From Phenylobacterium sp. NIBR 498073 (lineage in GTDB: Bacteria; Pseudomonadota; Alphaproteobacteria; Caulobacterales; Caulobacteraceae), in assembly GCF_027286305.1 (NCBI RefSeq), contig NZ_CP114599.1, positions 1,860,001-1,924,000 on the forward strand: 64,000 bases of DNA, written 5' to 3'. Positions within the stretch are counted from its first letter, which is position 1, and every line of letters begins with the position of its first letter. Of the stretch, positions 1-12,398 are shown in pieces. A model generated the notes under the pieces. That model saw nothing but the letters and a program-made list of their open reading frames with translations, was not told the DNA's origin and made no database searches. A program made the translations under genes and the position numbers.

Positions 1-116
1 GTTTAGCGCACGGCGTTCGATAAACGCCCGAAGCTGAGCGCCGGGCTGCGGCGTAGTTAACGCTCAAGCCTTACACAGCAAGAAATATTGTTGTGGATGC
101 GCCTTCACGCGCCTCC

Positions 117-168
117 GACTCGCCTTATGCAGTTAACCGCCAATTAACGATGGTGGGCGCTTCCTTAA
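117..168 (+). promoter_or_regulatory. ftsZ promoter region: CtrA-type box and GANTC site
   Basis: TTAA at 133-136 and TTAA at 144-147 are separated by exactly seven bases, which matches the full CtrA recognition pattern TTAA-N7-TTAA. A GACTC at 117-121 is a GANTC site, the target of the CcrM adenine methylase. Further TTAA half-sites lie at 57-60 and 165-168. In Caulobacter, ftsZ is known to be controlled by CtrA and by GANTC methylation; that the same applies here is inferred from these sites and their place upstream of ftsZ. Confidence 0.7.
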
Positions 169-245
169 CGCCAGCCGTCGCGGGAACCGGGCGGGCGGGT
201 CGCCTTCAGTTCCCTTGACCACGGTACGGAGGACACAGGGTCCCA

Positions 246-1850
246 ATGGCTATCGCACTTTCCGCGCCGCGCGCGACCGAACTGAAGCCGCGGATCGTTG
301 TGTTCGGCGTCGGGGGCGCCGGGGGCAACGCGGTCAACAACATGATCGAAGCCCATCTCGAGGGCGTCGAATTCGTCGTCGCCAACACCGATGCGCAGCA
401 GCTGGCATTCGCCAAGACCGACCGCCGCATCCAGCTTGGCGTGCAGGTCACGCAGGGCCTCGGCGCCGGGGCGCACCCGGAAGTCGGGATGAGCGCGGCA
501 GAGGAGTCGATCCCGGAGATCGGCGAGCACCTCGACGGCGCCCACATGATTTTCATCACCGCCGGCATGGGCGGCGGCACCGGCACCGGCGCGGCCCCGA
601 TCATCGCCAAGTGCGCCCGTGAGCGCGGCATCCTGACCGTCGGCGTGGTGACCAAGCCCTTCCACTTCGAAGGCCGCCACCGCATGCGCCTGGCCGACGC
701 CGGCATCGGCGAGCTGCAGCGCTATGTCGACACCCTGATCGTCATCCCTAACCAGAACCTGTTCCGGGTCGCCAACGAGCGGACCACCTTCGCCGAAGCC
801 TTCGGCATGGCCGACCAGGTCCTGCACTCGGGCGTGCGCTCGATCACCGACCTGATGGTGCTGCCGGGCCTGATCAACCTCGACTTCGCCGACGTCCGCA
901 CGGTCATGACCGAGATGGGCAAGGCGATGATGGGCACTGGCGAGGCGACCGGCGAAGACCGCGCCCTGATGGCCGCCCAGAACGCTATCGCCAACCCGCT
1001 GCTCGACGAAGTCTCGCTGAAGGGCGCCAAGGCGGTGCTGGTCAATGTGACCGGCGGCCTGGACATGACCCTGCTGGAAGTCGACGAGGCGGCCAACGCC
1101 ATCTCCGAGCAGGTCGACGCCGAGGCCAACATCATCTTCGGGGCGGCCTTCGATCCGACCCTGGAGGGCATGATCCGCGTGTCGGTGGTCGCCACCGGCA
1201 TGGATGGCGCTTCGATGGCGGCCATCGAGCCGAAGATCGAGCGCAAGCCGCTGACCGCGCCGCCGCTGCGGGCCGAGACCGTGCGTCCGGCCCCGGTGAC
1301 CGAGCCGGTGATGCGTGCGACCCCGACCTATGAGCGCCCGTCGCCGCCGAGCTTCGCCGACCGACCCGCGCCGCGCTATCCGGAACCGGCCGCCTATGTG
1401 CCGCCGGCCCCGACCGTGACGCCGGTCGCCGCGGCGCCCGCGCCGATCCCGGCGCCGGAGCCGGTCAAGGCGGTGTTCGAGGAAGAGCAGGGCGACCTCT
1501 ACAGCGCCCCGGTCCCGGCCGCCGCGCCGGCCCCGGTGGTCGCCGCCGCGCCCGAGCCGCAGATCACCCGCCCGATGACCAAGATCGTCGATCCGGCGGT
1601 CGAGGAATTTGAGGAAGAGCCGCTGTTCACGGAACCGGCCTATGAGGAGCGTCGTCCGCAACGCGGCGGCTTCCTCAGCCTGTTCGGCAGCCGTCCGCGC
1701 TACGAGCAACCGGCGCCGCAGCCGACGCGTCAGCAGGCGCCGGTGAGCCGCGGCGGCGCGCTGCCGGCCGAGCAGCCGGCCCAGGAAGCGCAGTTCGACA
1801 ACCAGGAAGACCTGGAGATCCCGTCCTTCCTGCGCCGCCTGGCCAACTAG
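246..1850 (+). CDS. ftsZ: Cell division protein FtsZ
   Basis: This is the tubulin-like GTPase that polymerises into the cytokinetic ring at midcell. The nucleotide-binding glycine-rich segment [10 protein letters not shown] lies near residues 23-32 and the tubulin signature GGGTGTG at residues 109-115. The globular part ends near residue 325. It is followed by an unusually long Pro/Ala/Glu-rich linker of about 190 residues and then the conserved C-terminal peptide ([13 protein letters not shown]) that binds FtsA and other partners. At 534 residues it is much longer than the 383-residue E. coli protein, because of the linker, as is usual for Caulobacterales. A GGAGGA at 228-233 precedes the ATG. 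It is followed by a strong terminator, so it is probably transcribed apart from lpxC. Confidence 0.98.
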   Translation: MAIALSAPRATELKPRIVVFGVGGAGGNAVNNMIEAHLEGVEFVVANTDAQQLAFAKTDRRIQLGVQVTQGLGAGAHPEVGMSAAEESIPEIGEHLDGAHMIFITAGMGGGTGTGAAPIIAKCARERGILTVGVVTKPFHFEGRHRMRLADAGIGELQRYVDTLIVIPNQNLFRVANERTTFAEAFGMADQVLHSGVRSITDLMVLPGLINLDFADVRTVMTEMGKAMMGTGEATGEDRALMAAQNAIANPLLDEVSLKGAKAVLVNVTGGLDMTLLEVDEAANAISEQVDAEANIIFGAAFDPTLEGMIRVSVVATGMDGASMAAIEPKIERKPLTAPPLRAETVRPAPVTEPVMRATPTYERPSPPSFADRPAPRYPEPAAYVPPAPTVTPVAAAPAPIPAPEPVKAVFEEEQGDLYSAPVPAAAPAPVVAAAPEPQITRPMTKIVDPAVEEFEEEPLFTEPAYEERRPQRGGFLSLFGSRPRYEQPAPQPTRQQAPVSRGGALPAEQPAQEAQFDNQEDLEIPSFLRRLAN

Positions 1851-1872
1851 GCCGGTCCACCAGATCGATGAA

Positions 1873-1900
1873 ACGGCCGGGCGCCCGCCCGGCCGTTTTT
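1873..1900 (+). terminator. Rho-independent terminator after ftsZ
   Basis: Perfect 10-bp arms (1873-1882 and 1887-1896, ACGGCCGGGC with its complement) enclose a 4-base loop and run straight into five T residues ending at 1900. It sits 23 bases past the ftsZ stop codon and also lies just beyond the end of the convergent acetyltransferase gene. Confidence 0.9.
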
Positions 1901-1904
1901 CGTT

Positions 1905-2666
1905 TCAGGCCCTCGCGACCTCCCAGGTGGAGCCGATAAACGGCAGGCCGAGCTTGGCGGCCACGCGCTGCGAGGCGAGGTTTGTCGCCGCGGTGCTGTA
2001 GAACAAGGTCAGCTCCCGCAGCTCGGGCAGGGCGCTCCAGCCGGCGACAGCCTGCCCGGCCAGACCGCGGCCGCGGAAGGCGGGGAGGGTGACGAGACCC
2101 AGCTCGGCGCCGCGTGAGCCCCGCCGGGCGGTGAAGGCAAGCGCCGCGACGTCGCCATCCTCGACCACTAGGCAATAGGGCGGCCAAAGGTCGGCGACCT
2201 GCCGGAAGTTCAGGTCCAGCAGGTGTCTCGGCATGCCCTCGCGCTCGAAGCGGGCCTCGAGGTTCTCGGCCTCAGCCGACCCGGAGGCGATCATCCGCGC
2301 GGCTCCGGGCGCCTGCGTCCCATGCGGCAGAAGGTAGCTGAGGCCGCCGGAAGGTGTCCCCGCGCGAGGGAGTAGCGCCAGGCAGCGATCAAGGCTAGCG
2401 GGAGAGAGAGCCTCGCTCCCAGGCGTTTCGTGGCGCGCCAGCCGGCTCAGCTGGTCGAGGAGCGGGGGCGCCACTGTTTCGTCGACCCAGATGCGTCCGC
2501 CGGCCATGTACAGCAGCGGGCCGGGCGCATTGTCGGGCGGCGCCTCGCTGGCGATGCGGCCGTCTTTGAGGGTGAAGCGGGTCTCGGCCTCGAGTTCTAG
2601 GAGGCGCCTGGCGGCGTGCGCAGGCATGACCGCGCGCTGCGGCGCAGTCGGTTGAGGGTCAGTCAT
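1905..2666 (-). CDS. GNAT family N-acetyltransferase
   Basis: The C-terminal half (about residues 150-250) has the GNAT fold. The acetyl-CoA loop is seen as LPAFRGRGLAGQAV, following a beta-strand ELGLVT, and a later segment TNLASQRVAAKLGL matches the family's final helix, which usually carries an Asn and a Leu-Gly. The N-terminal 140 residues are not recognisable and may bind the acceptor, which is unknown. It is convergent with ftsZ and divergent from lpxC. The start at 2666 gives 253 residues. Function beyond acyl transfer cannot be read from the sequence. Confidence 0.8.
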   Translation of the reverse strand: MTDPQPTAPQRAVMPAHAARRLLELEAETRFTLKDGRIASEAPPDNAPGPLLYMAGGRIWVDETVAPPLLDQLSRLARHETPGSEALSPASLDRCLALLPRAGTPSGGLSYLLPHGTQAPGAARMIASGSAEAENLEARFEREGMPRHLLDLNFRQVADLWPPYCLVVEDGDVAALAFTARRGSRGAELGLVTLPAFRGRGLAGQAVAGWSALPELRELTLFYSTAATNLASQRVAAKLGLPFIGSTWEVARA

Positions 2667-2994
2667 GTTGGTCTCGTCACAGGGCGCTTGCGCCCGGAAG
2701 GCCGTCTCGGCCGGAAGCGTGACGGGAGGGCTAGCGACAGCCCACCAGGTGCGTCACGGGCGATGGATGTGCGCTGGAATGGGTCATCGCGGGCCTCCAT
2801 CGTTCGCCGACGTCTTGCGTGAAGCCTAGAAGCTCTCCAAATCGGCTGTCAACGAAGGCCGCGCACGGACATCGGGATGGGCGGCTTGCGCCTTGAATCC
2901 TAAGGCTTTCTTAACCGTCCCAAATCGAAACATTGCGAAACAGGAAGTGTTTTGCTGCGGCGCGGCATAGCCCCTAACTGACAGGTGGGGCGTT
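2667..2994. other. Intergenic region between divergent acetyltransferase and lpxC genes
   Basis: I see no credible gene in these 328 bases. The lpxC-proximal part (2890-2990) is clearly more AT-rich than its surroundings and probably carries the lpxC promoter. It contains a GAATC site (2895-2899), a TTAACC half-site near 2911, and a direct repeat of CGAAACA at 2926-2932 and 2936-2942, spaced by one helical turn. Confidence 0.55.
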
Positions 2995-3933
2995 ATGCGG
3001 CCATCTGGCCGTGTGCCCGAACGAGGAAGGCGGCGAGTTTTGCGCGCACAAGAGTTTCAGCACACCCTGCAGGGTCCGGCGATCTTCGCCGGCGTCGGCG
3101 TCCACACCGGCGCCTACACGCGTGTCGCCGTTCGTCCCGCGCCGACCAATTCGGGCGTCGTCTTCGTCCGCACCGACGTCACCGACCGTGACAACCGCGT
3201 CCCGGCCACCGGCGAAGCGGTGACCAAGACCCAGCTGGGCACCGTGATCGAGAACGCCGCGGGCGTGTCGGTGTCGACCATTGAGCACCTGATGGCCGCC
3301 CTGGTCATGCTGGGCGTCGACAATGCCGTGGTCGAACTCGACGGCCCGGAAATGCCCATCATGGACGGCTCGTCGCTGCCGTTCGTACAGATCCTAGACC
3401 GCGCCGGCCGCCGTCAGCAGGACGCGCTGCGCGCCTACATCGAAATCCTCGAGCCGATCGAGTTCGTCGACGGCGACAAGCGCGCCAGCCTGACCCCGTC
3501 GGACCATTTCGAGGTCGCCTTCGAGATTCGCTTCCCGTCCGCCGCCATCGGCCGCCAGGCCGTGGACCTGGCCATGGACGAGCAGGCGTTCCGCGATGAG
3601 CTGGCCGACTGCCGGACCTTCGGCTTCCTGCACGAGGTCGAGTACCTGCGCTCGATCGGCCTGGCCCGCGGCGGCTCGATGGAGAACGCCGTTGTCATCG
3701 AGGGCGACCGCATCCTCAATCCGGAAGGCCTCCGCCGTCCGGACGAGTTCGTGCGCCACAAGGCTCTGGACGCCATCGGCGACCTCTATGTGCTGGGCGC
3801 GCCGATCCTCGGCCGCTTCGAAGGCGTGCTGGCCGGTCACAGCCTCAACAACCAGCTGGTCCGCGCGCTGCTGGCCGCGCCGCAATCGTGGCGTTACCGC
3901 ACCCTGGCCCCGGAACTGGCCCAGGCGGTCTAG
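2995..3933 (+). CDS. lpxC: UDP-3-O-acyl-N-acetylglucosamine deacetylase LpxC
   Basis: LpxC is the zinc-dependent deacetylase that carries out the committed step of lipid A synthesis in the cytoplasm. The N-terminal FQHTL and the GVGVHTG motif are typical. Zinc ligands are visible as the His of EHLMAAL and the His of GHSLNNQL, with the third ligand in the RHKALDAIGDL segment. Two starts are possible: ATG at 2995 with AGGTGG upstream (312 residues), or TTG at 3040 with GAGGAAGG nine bases before it (297 residues). The latter removes an Arg-rich extension that the family lacks. Its place after ftsZ is conserved in many proteobacteria. Confidence 0.97.
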   Translation: MRPSGRVPERGRRRVLRAQEFQHTLQGPAIFAGVGVHTGAYTRVAVRPAPTNSGVVFVRTDVTDRDNRVPATGEAVTKTQLGTVIENAAGVSVSTIEHLMAALVMLGVDNAVVELDGPEMPIMDGSSLPFVQILDRAGRRQQDALRAYIEILEPIEFVDGDKRASLTPSDHFEVAFEIRFPSAAIGRQAVDLAMDEQAFRDELADCRTFGFLHEVEYLRSIGLARGGSMENAVVIEGDRILNPEGLRRPDEFVRHKALDAIGDLYVLGAPILGRFEGVLAGHSLNNQLVRALLAAPQSWRYRTLAPELAQAV

Positions 3934-4011
3934 GCGATTTTCGCATTATCGCTTGCCAATGGCAGGCGCTGTGACATCGTTGTTCCCCATTTGTTCCGAA
4001 TGAGGGCTTGT

Positions 4012-4419
4012 ATGGGTTACGGCCGAGCTGCATTTGGTGAGGTGCGCAATCCTCAGCCCGCATCGCTACCTGACGATTCCTTTGAAACTGCGGGGATTGC
4101 GGGGTGGATGGCCCGGCGCGCGATGCAGGTGCATCCCGAGATCGAGCCGAACTTGCGCGGTACCGTTCGGACGATTGTCGGCCCGTCCTTCTCCGATGCG
4201 GAGCTTCGCACCATCCAGGATCGGGCGCTGAACGAAGCCGAAATGAAGGACCTTGAAGTTCTTCAGGGCATCCGGGCCGGAGCGCCCGTTTATCTAACGC
4301 CAGCCCAGAAGGCACGCATCGATCGACTGATGGGGCTGTCAGGCGAGGATGGCCTGGGGCGGCGAGCTCGATCGGCGTACGATAGGGCGCAGCGAAATGG
4401 TCAGATCATTGTCAAGTGA
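4012..4419 (+). CDS. Small orphan protein with RGT-I-GP-FS motif (copy A)
   Basis: I do not recognise this 135-residue soluble protein. There is no signal peptide or membrane segment. It is Ala/Arg-rich and ends in a charged, helical-looking tail. The segment LRGTVRTIVGPSFSDAELR aligns with the C-terminal part of the orphan gene at 27094-27360: 12 of 31 positions are identical and many others conservative. I chose ATG 4012 because GAGGG sits five bases upstream; ATG 4000 and TTG 3991 are in frame too. Its codons are less GC-rich in third positions than those of lpxC and bamD, which flank it. It overlaps the next membrane-protein gene, so the two are probably expressed together. Confidence 0.65.
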   Translation: MGYGRAAFGEVRNPQPASLPDDSFETAGIAGWMARRAMQVHPEIEPNLRGTVRTIVGPSFSDAELRTIQDRALNEAEMKDLEVLQGIRAGAPVYLTPAQKARIDRLMGLSGEDGLGRRARSAYDRAQRNGQIIVK

Positions 4420-4792
4420 TGCTGCGCTCGTTCCGCGATCGCTAGCCGTCACGCCGCTTGCTGTCAGCTTCCTGGCTTTGCAGAGGCAGCTCTGGAGCTG
4501 GGACACCGGGACGTCTCGTGGGTTCGCCCATGGGCTCTACGAGGTTGCTGATTGGGGTGGGATGGGGTTCCCCCATCCCATGATCTACCCGCTGGCCGCG
4601 CTCCAAATCCCCACGGCGATGATCTTCTTGACGGTCCTCGTTGTCGACGTGGCGCTGATCTGGGCTGCGACGCGGCTCCTTCCACGACGACTGAGCGTGA
4701 CGGCGACCGCCGCCTTGTGGGGGCTGTGGCTTGCTCTTTCCGTCGCGGCCGTTTTCCTCGCGCCAGTCCTGCTGGGATGGATCTGGACTTGA
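4397..4792 (+). CDS. Small hypothetical membrane protein
   Basis: This 131-residue protein has three or four hydrophobic stretches (LAVTPLAVSFLAL, MIYPLAALQIPTAMIFLTVLVV, and a C-terminal LWGLWLALSVAAVFLAP), so it is probably an inner-membrane protein. I do not recognise the family. The frame opens at 4349, but ATG 4397 (MVRSLSSD) is the better start because it leaves only a 23-base overlap with the preceding orphan gene. The overlap suggests translational coupling. Together the two genes interrupt the lpxC-bamD interval and look like an insertion into an otherwise conserved block; that is inference. Confidence 0.6.
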   Translation: MVRSLSSDAALVPRSLAVTPLAVSFLALQRQLWSWDTGTSRGFAHGLYEVADWGGMGFPHPMIYPLAALQIPTAMIFLTVLVVDVALIWAATRLLPRRLSVTATAALWGLWLALSVAAVFLAPVLLGWIWT

Positions 4793-4917
4793 TCAAGTCG
4801 AACGGAGAAACCGGATAGCTGCGTCATTGCGCTCCGCCGCATTTGCGCCCTGCATTCCATGCTGTAGAAGCGGGGACTCGCGGCGCGGGGGCGCGCGTCG
4901 ATCCTTTTGAGGTGAAG

Positions 4918-5943
4918 GTGTCCTTGCTTCGCAATTCCCGGACTCGCACGGCTCTTATCGTCGGCTGCGCCGCTCTCGCGCTGGCCTCTTGCGCGGGCAA
5001 GAAGGAGAAGCCTCGGCTGGCCTATGAAGAGCGGCCCGTGGAGCTGCTCTACGCCACCGGCGCGGACCGGCTGGACCGCGGCCTGTGGAATCAGGCCGTC
5101 CAGTACTTCGGCGAAGTCGAGCGTCAGCACCCTTATTCGGAGTGGTCGCGCCGCGCGATCCTGATGACCGCCTACGCCCACTATCAGGGCAACGACTACG
5201 CCGAGGCGATCGGCGACGCTGACCGCTTCATCTCGCTCTATCCGGGCAACCCGGCCGCCGCCTATGCGCACTATCTGAAGGCCATCTGCTATTTCGAGCA
5301 GATCGTCGACGTGGGCCGTGACCAGGCGGCCACCGGTCAGGCGCTGGCCAATCTGAGCGAGGTGGTTCAGCGCTACCCGCGCACCGAATATGCGGCCGAC
5401 GCGCGCCTGAAGATCGACATGGTCAACGACCAGCTCGCCGGCAAGGAAATGACCATCGGCCGCTGGTACCTGCGTCAGGGCGACACCCTGGCGGCGATCG
5501 GCCGATTCAAGACGGTCATCGAGCGCTACCAGACCACCAGCCACACGCCCGAGGCGCTCTATCGCCTGGTCGAAGCCTATCTGACCCTGGGCCTGGCAGA
5601 AGAGGCCAAGCGCAACGGCGCGGTGCTCGGCTACAACTATCCGGGCGACGTCTGGTATCGCGACGCCTACAAGCTGCTGACCGACAGGGGCCTGCGCCCG
5701 GCGGTCGAGCCGGCGCAGTCGAAGAAGCCGAGCCTGGTCTCGCGCCTGCCGTTCGTGAAGGACAAGGACGCGACCATCAAGCCGCCGGCCGCCGACGCCG
5801 CGCCCGCGGAGGTTCCAGCCGCCGAGCCGTCGCCGGCCTTGGAAACCCCGCCGACCGCGGCCAACGAGGCGACCGCGCCGGCGGAACCCGCCCAACGCCG
5901 CGGGTTGCTTTCGCGCATCCCGGGCCTCGGTGGCGGAAAATAG
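4918..5943 (+). CDS. bamD: Outer membrane assembly lipoprotein BamD (ComL)
   Basis: BamD is the TPR lipoprotein of the BAM complex that folds beta-barrel proteins into the outer membrane. A short signal peptide ends in the lipobox LASC. About 220 residues of TPR-type helices follow (AVQYFGEVERQHPYSEWSRRA, DRFISLYPGNPAAAYAHYLKA, IGRFKTVIERYQTT). The C-terminal 80 residues are Ala/Pro-rich and extend beyond the usual length of about 250. The frame opens at a TTG at 4843, but GTG 4918 puts the positively charged n-region right before the hydrophobic core, so I chose it; GTG 4912 is also possible. recN follows 58 bases later. Confidence 0.93.
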   Translation: MSLLRNSRTRTALIVGCAALALASCAGKKEKPRLAYEERPVELLYATGADRLDRGLWNQAVQYFGEVERQHPYSEWSRRAILMTAYAHYQGNDYAEAIGDADRFISLYPGNPAAAYAHYLKAICYFEQIVDVGRDQAATGQALANLSEVVQRYPRTEYAADARLKIDMVNDQLAGKEMTIGRWYLRQGDTLAAIGRFKTVIERYQTTSHTPEALYRLVEAYLTLGLAEEAKRNGAVLGYNYPGDVWYRDAYKLLTDRGLRPAVEPAQSKKPSLVSRLPFVKDKDATIKPPAADAAPAEVPAAEPSPALETPPTAANEATAPAEPAQRRGLLSRIPGLGGGK

Positions 5944-6001
5944 AACCTAAGGCGAACTTAAGCGTCTTCCGAAGCGGCTGATTCCGGGCGATCTTGCAGC
6001 C

Positions 6002-10043
<4,042 letters not shown>

Positions 10044-10110
10044 GCGTCGGCCGGACTTGCCCCAGGCGCGCGCAGTCCCCAACCTTGGGTAAGGCATAAG
10101 GAGGACCGTC

Positions 10111-10521
10111 GTGGCGTCGCACTGGCTCGTGAAGTCCGAACCGGACACCTATTCCTATGCAGATCTCGAGCGGGACGGGCGCACGACCTGGGACGGGGTG
10201 CGCAACTTCGCGGCCGCCTCGCACCTGAAGTCGATGAAGGTCGGCGACCAAGTGTTCTTCTACCACTCCCAGGCGGGCAAGGACGTGGTGGCGATCGCCC
10301 AGGTCGCCAAGGAGGCTTTCCCCGACGCCAGCGATCCGACCGGCAAGTTCGTCGCCGTCGAGCTGACCCCCGTGCGCAAGCTGAAGACGTCCGTCACCCT
10401 GGCTGACATGAAGGCCAATCCGGCGCTGTCGGACATGGCCATGCTGCGGCAGGGGCGGCTGTCGGTCTCGCCGGTCAGCGACGCCGAGTGGGCGACGATC
10501 CTGAAGATGGCGGGGGAGTAG
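10111..10521 (+). CDS. EVE domain-containing protein
   Basis: The whole 136-residue protein is one EVE domain, a PUA-like fold known to bind modified bases in DNA or RNA. The opening HWLVKSEPDTYSYADLERDG, then WDGVRNFAAASHLKSMKVGD and FFYHSQ, are characteristic of the family. It starts at GTG 10111 behind AAGGAGGA. It follows ligA by 67 bases on the same strand. The ligand and biological role of this bacterial stand-alone form are not clear; proximity to DNA repair genes may be incidental. Confidence 0.92.
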   Translation: MASHWLVKSEPDTYSYADLERDGRTTWDGVRNFAAASHLKSMKVGDQVFFYHSQAGKDVVAIAQVAKEAFPDASDPTGKFVAVELTPVRKLKTSVTLADMKANPALSDMAMLRQGRLSVSPVSDAEWATILKMAGE

Positions 10522-10543
10522 CCCCCGCTCATCTGGCCGATCC

Positions 10544-12361
10544 TCAGAGCGGCGCGCAGGCCGCCTCGAGCCAGGCGCGGACTTCGGGCTGCTCGATCCG
10601 CGGACCGACCACCGCCAGCACGCGGGCGTGATAGGCGTCCATCTGGGCGCGCTCCTGGGGCGAGAGCAGTTCGACCACGATCAGCCGGCGGTCCATCGGC
10701 GCCAGGGTCAGGGTCTCGAAGCCCAGCATCTCGCGCTCGCCGCCGGGAATGGCCGACGGCTCGGTGACGAACTGCAGGTTCTCGATCCGGATGCCGTAGG
10801 CGCCTTCCTTGTAGTAGCCAGGCTCGTTCGACAGGATCATGCCTGGCCGCAGCGCCACGAAGTTAGGCAGCTTGGAGATCCGCTGCGGGCCTTCGTGCAC
10901 GCCGAGGTACGAGCCGACGCCGTGGCCGGTGCCGTGGTCGTAGTCGAGGCCGACGTTCCACAGCGGCGCACGGGCCAGGGCGTCCAGAGCCGAGCCGGTG
11001 GTGCCGGCCGGGAAGCGGATCGCAGCCAGCGCCAGGTGGCCCTTCAGCACCAGGGTGAAGCGTTCGCGCATTTCCTGGCTGGGCTCGCCGATGGCGACCG
11101 TGCGGGTAATGTCGGTGGTGCCGTCGAGGTATTGCGCGCCGGAATCGACCAGCAGCAGCGAGCCCGGTTGGGCCTGCTTGTTGAGCCGCGTAGTCGGCCG
11201 ATAGTGGACGATGGCGCCGTTCGAGGCCGCCCCGGCGATAGTGTCGAACGACAGGTCCTTCAGCGCGCCGGTGTCCTGGCGGAAGCCTTCCAGCCGGGTG
11301 ACCACCTCGACCTCGTCGATCGTGCGGCTCTGCCCCTCGGTGGCGACCCAGTGCAGGAAGCGGGTCACGGCGACGCCGTCGCGGGCGTGGGCCTCGCGCG
11401 TGCCGGCGATCTCGACCGGGTTCTTGCAGGCCCGGGGCAGGGCGCAGGGGTCCTCGCCGCGCACGACCTCGGCGCCGGCCTGGGCCAGGGTGTCGAAGTA
11501 CCAGGCCGACGATTGGCCCGGGTCGACCAGCACCCGCTTGCCCTTGAGCTCGCCGAGAGCGGCGGGCAGATCGTCGGGGGTCTCCAGCCGCACCTCGTTA
11601 CCCAGCCAGGCGCGCAGCTCGGGCGAGACCTTGACCGGATCGAGGAACAGCCGAGCCGTGCCGTCCTGGTTCAGGATCGCCTGGCCGAGCGGCAGGGGCG
11701 AGCGGATGACGTCGCCGCCGCGCACGTTGAACAGCCAAGCGATGGACGACGGCGCGGTCAGCACCGTGGCGTCGGCGTTCTTGCCGGCTAGGACCTGGCC
11801 GATGCGGTTGCGCTTGGCTGAGGACTCCTCGCCGGCATGTTCCAGCGTATGGGGGACGACCGGCGCGGTCGGCTGGGCTGGGCGCGCGGCGCCCCAGGCC
11901 TCGTCCAGCGGATTGGCGGCGACCGGCTTCAGCGCGGCGCCGGCCTTGGCCGCGGCGGCCTTCAGGCGCTCCAAGGCGTCGGGCGAGTGCAGGCGCGGGT
12001 CGTAGCCGATCAGCTGGCCCTTGGCGGCCGCGGTCTCGAGATAGGCCGGCACGCCGCCTTCCACGAGATCGCGGATCTCGAAGGTCGCGGCGTCCACCTG
12101 GTCGCGGACCTGCAGGGTGTAGCGGCCGTCGACGAAGATCGCGGCCTTGTCGGCCAGGATCACCGCGGCTCCTGCCGAGCCGGTGAAGCCGGTCGCCCAG
12201 CCGAGCCGGTCGTTGGCCTCGGGCAGGTATTCGTTCTGGTGTTCGTCCTCGTGGGGCACCAGGAAACCGTCCAGACCTTGCGCCTTCATCACGGCGCGGA
12301 TCAGGGGGACGTGCTTCGGGCCGAAGGACGGATCGGTGGTTTCATCAAAGGTCTGACGCAT
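10544..12361 (-). CDS. pepP: Xaa-Pro aminopeptidase (M24B, aminopeptidase P type)
   Basis: This metallopeptidase removes an N-terminal residue that precedes proline. Two creatinase-like N-terminal domains (residues 1-310) are followed by the pita-bread catalytic domain. The metal ligands are seen in DSGAQYLDGTTDITRT (two Asp), in HGVGSYLGVHEGPQ (His), in NEPGYY (Glu) and in IRIENL (Glu). At 605 residues it belongs to the longer three-domain type also found in eukaryotes (XPNPEP-like), not the roughly 440-residue E. coli type. It is convergent with the EVE gene and lies 37 bases downstream of the MFS gene on the same strand. The gene symbol is a family assignment. Confidence 0.93.
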   Translation of the reverse strand: MRQTFDETTDPSFGPKHVPLIRAVMKAQGLDGFLVPHEDEHQNEYLPEANDRLGWATGFTGSAGAAVILADKAAIFVDGRYTLQVRDQVDAATFEIRDLVEGGVPAYLETAAAKGQLIGYDPRLHSPDALERLKAAAAKAGAALKPVAANPLDEAWGAARPAQPTAPVVPHTLEHAGEESSAKRNRIGQVLAGKNADATVLTAPSSIAWLFNVRGGDVIRSPLPLGQAILNQDGTARLFLDPVKVSPELRAWLGNEVRLETPDDLPAALGELKGKRVLVDPGQSSAWYFDTLAQAGAEVVRGEDPCALPRACKNPVEIAGTREAHARDGVAVTRFLHWVATEGQSRTIDEVEVVTRLEGFRQDTGALKDLSFDTIAGAASNGAIVHYRPTTRLNKQAQPGSLLLVDSGAQYLDGTTDITRTVAIGEPSQEMRERFTLVLKGHLALAAIRFPAGTTGSALDALARAPLWNVGLDYDHGTGHGVGSYLGVHEGPQRISKLPNFVALRPGMILSNEPGYYKEGAYGIRIENLQFVTEPSAIPGGEREMLGFETLTLAPMDRRLIVVELLSPQERAQMDAYHARVLAVVGPRIEQPEVRAWLEAACAPL

Positions 12362-12398
12362 GGCGCGAACTTAGTCTCGCGGCAGCCCCTGCGCCACC

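Noticed and set aside
1..6. Possible last codons of ftsA (GTT TAG)
   Set aside because: ftsA normally precedes ftsZ and could end here, but six bases are too few to support a gene call.
5947..5961. CtrA-like site CTAA-N7-TTAA before recN
   Set aside because: One half-site has a mismatch, and recN is not a typical CtrA target; I regard it as chance in the bamD-recN gap.
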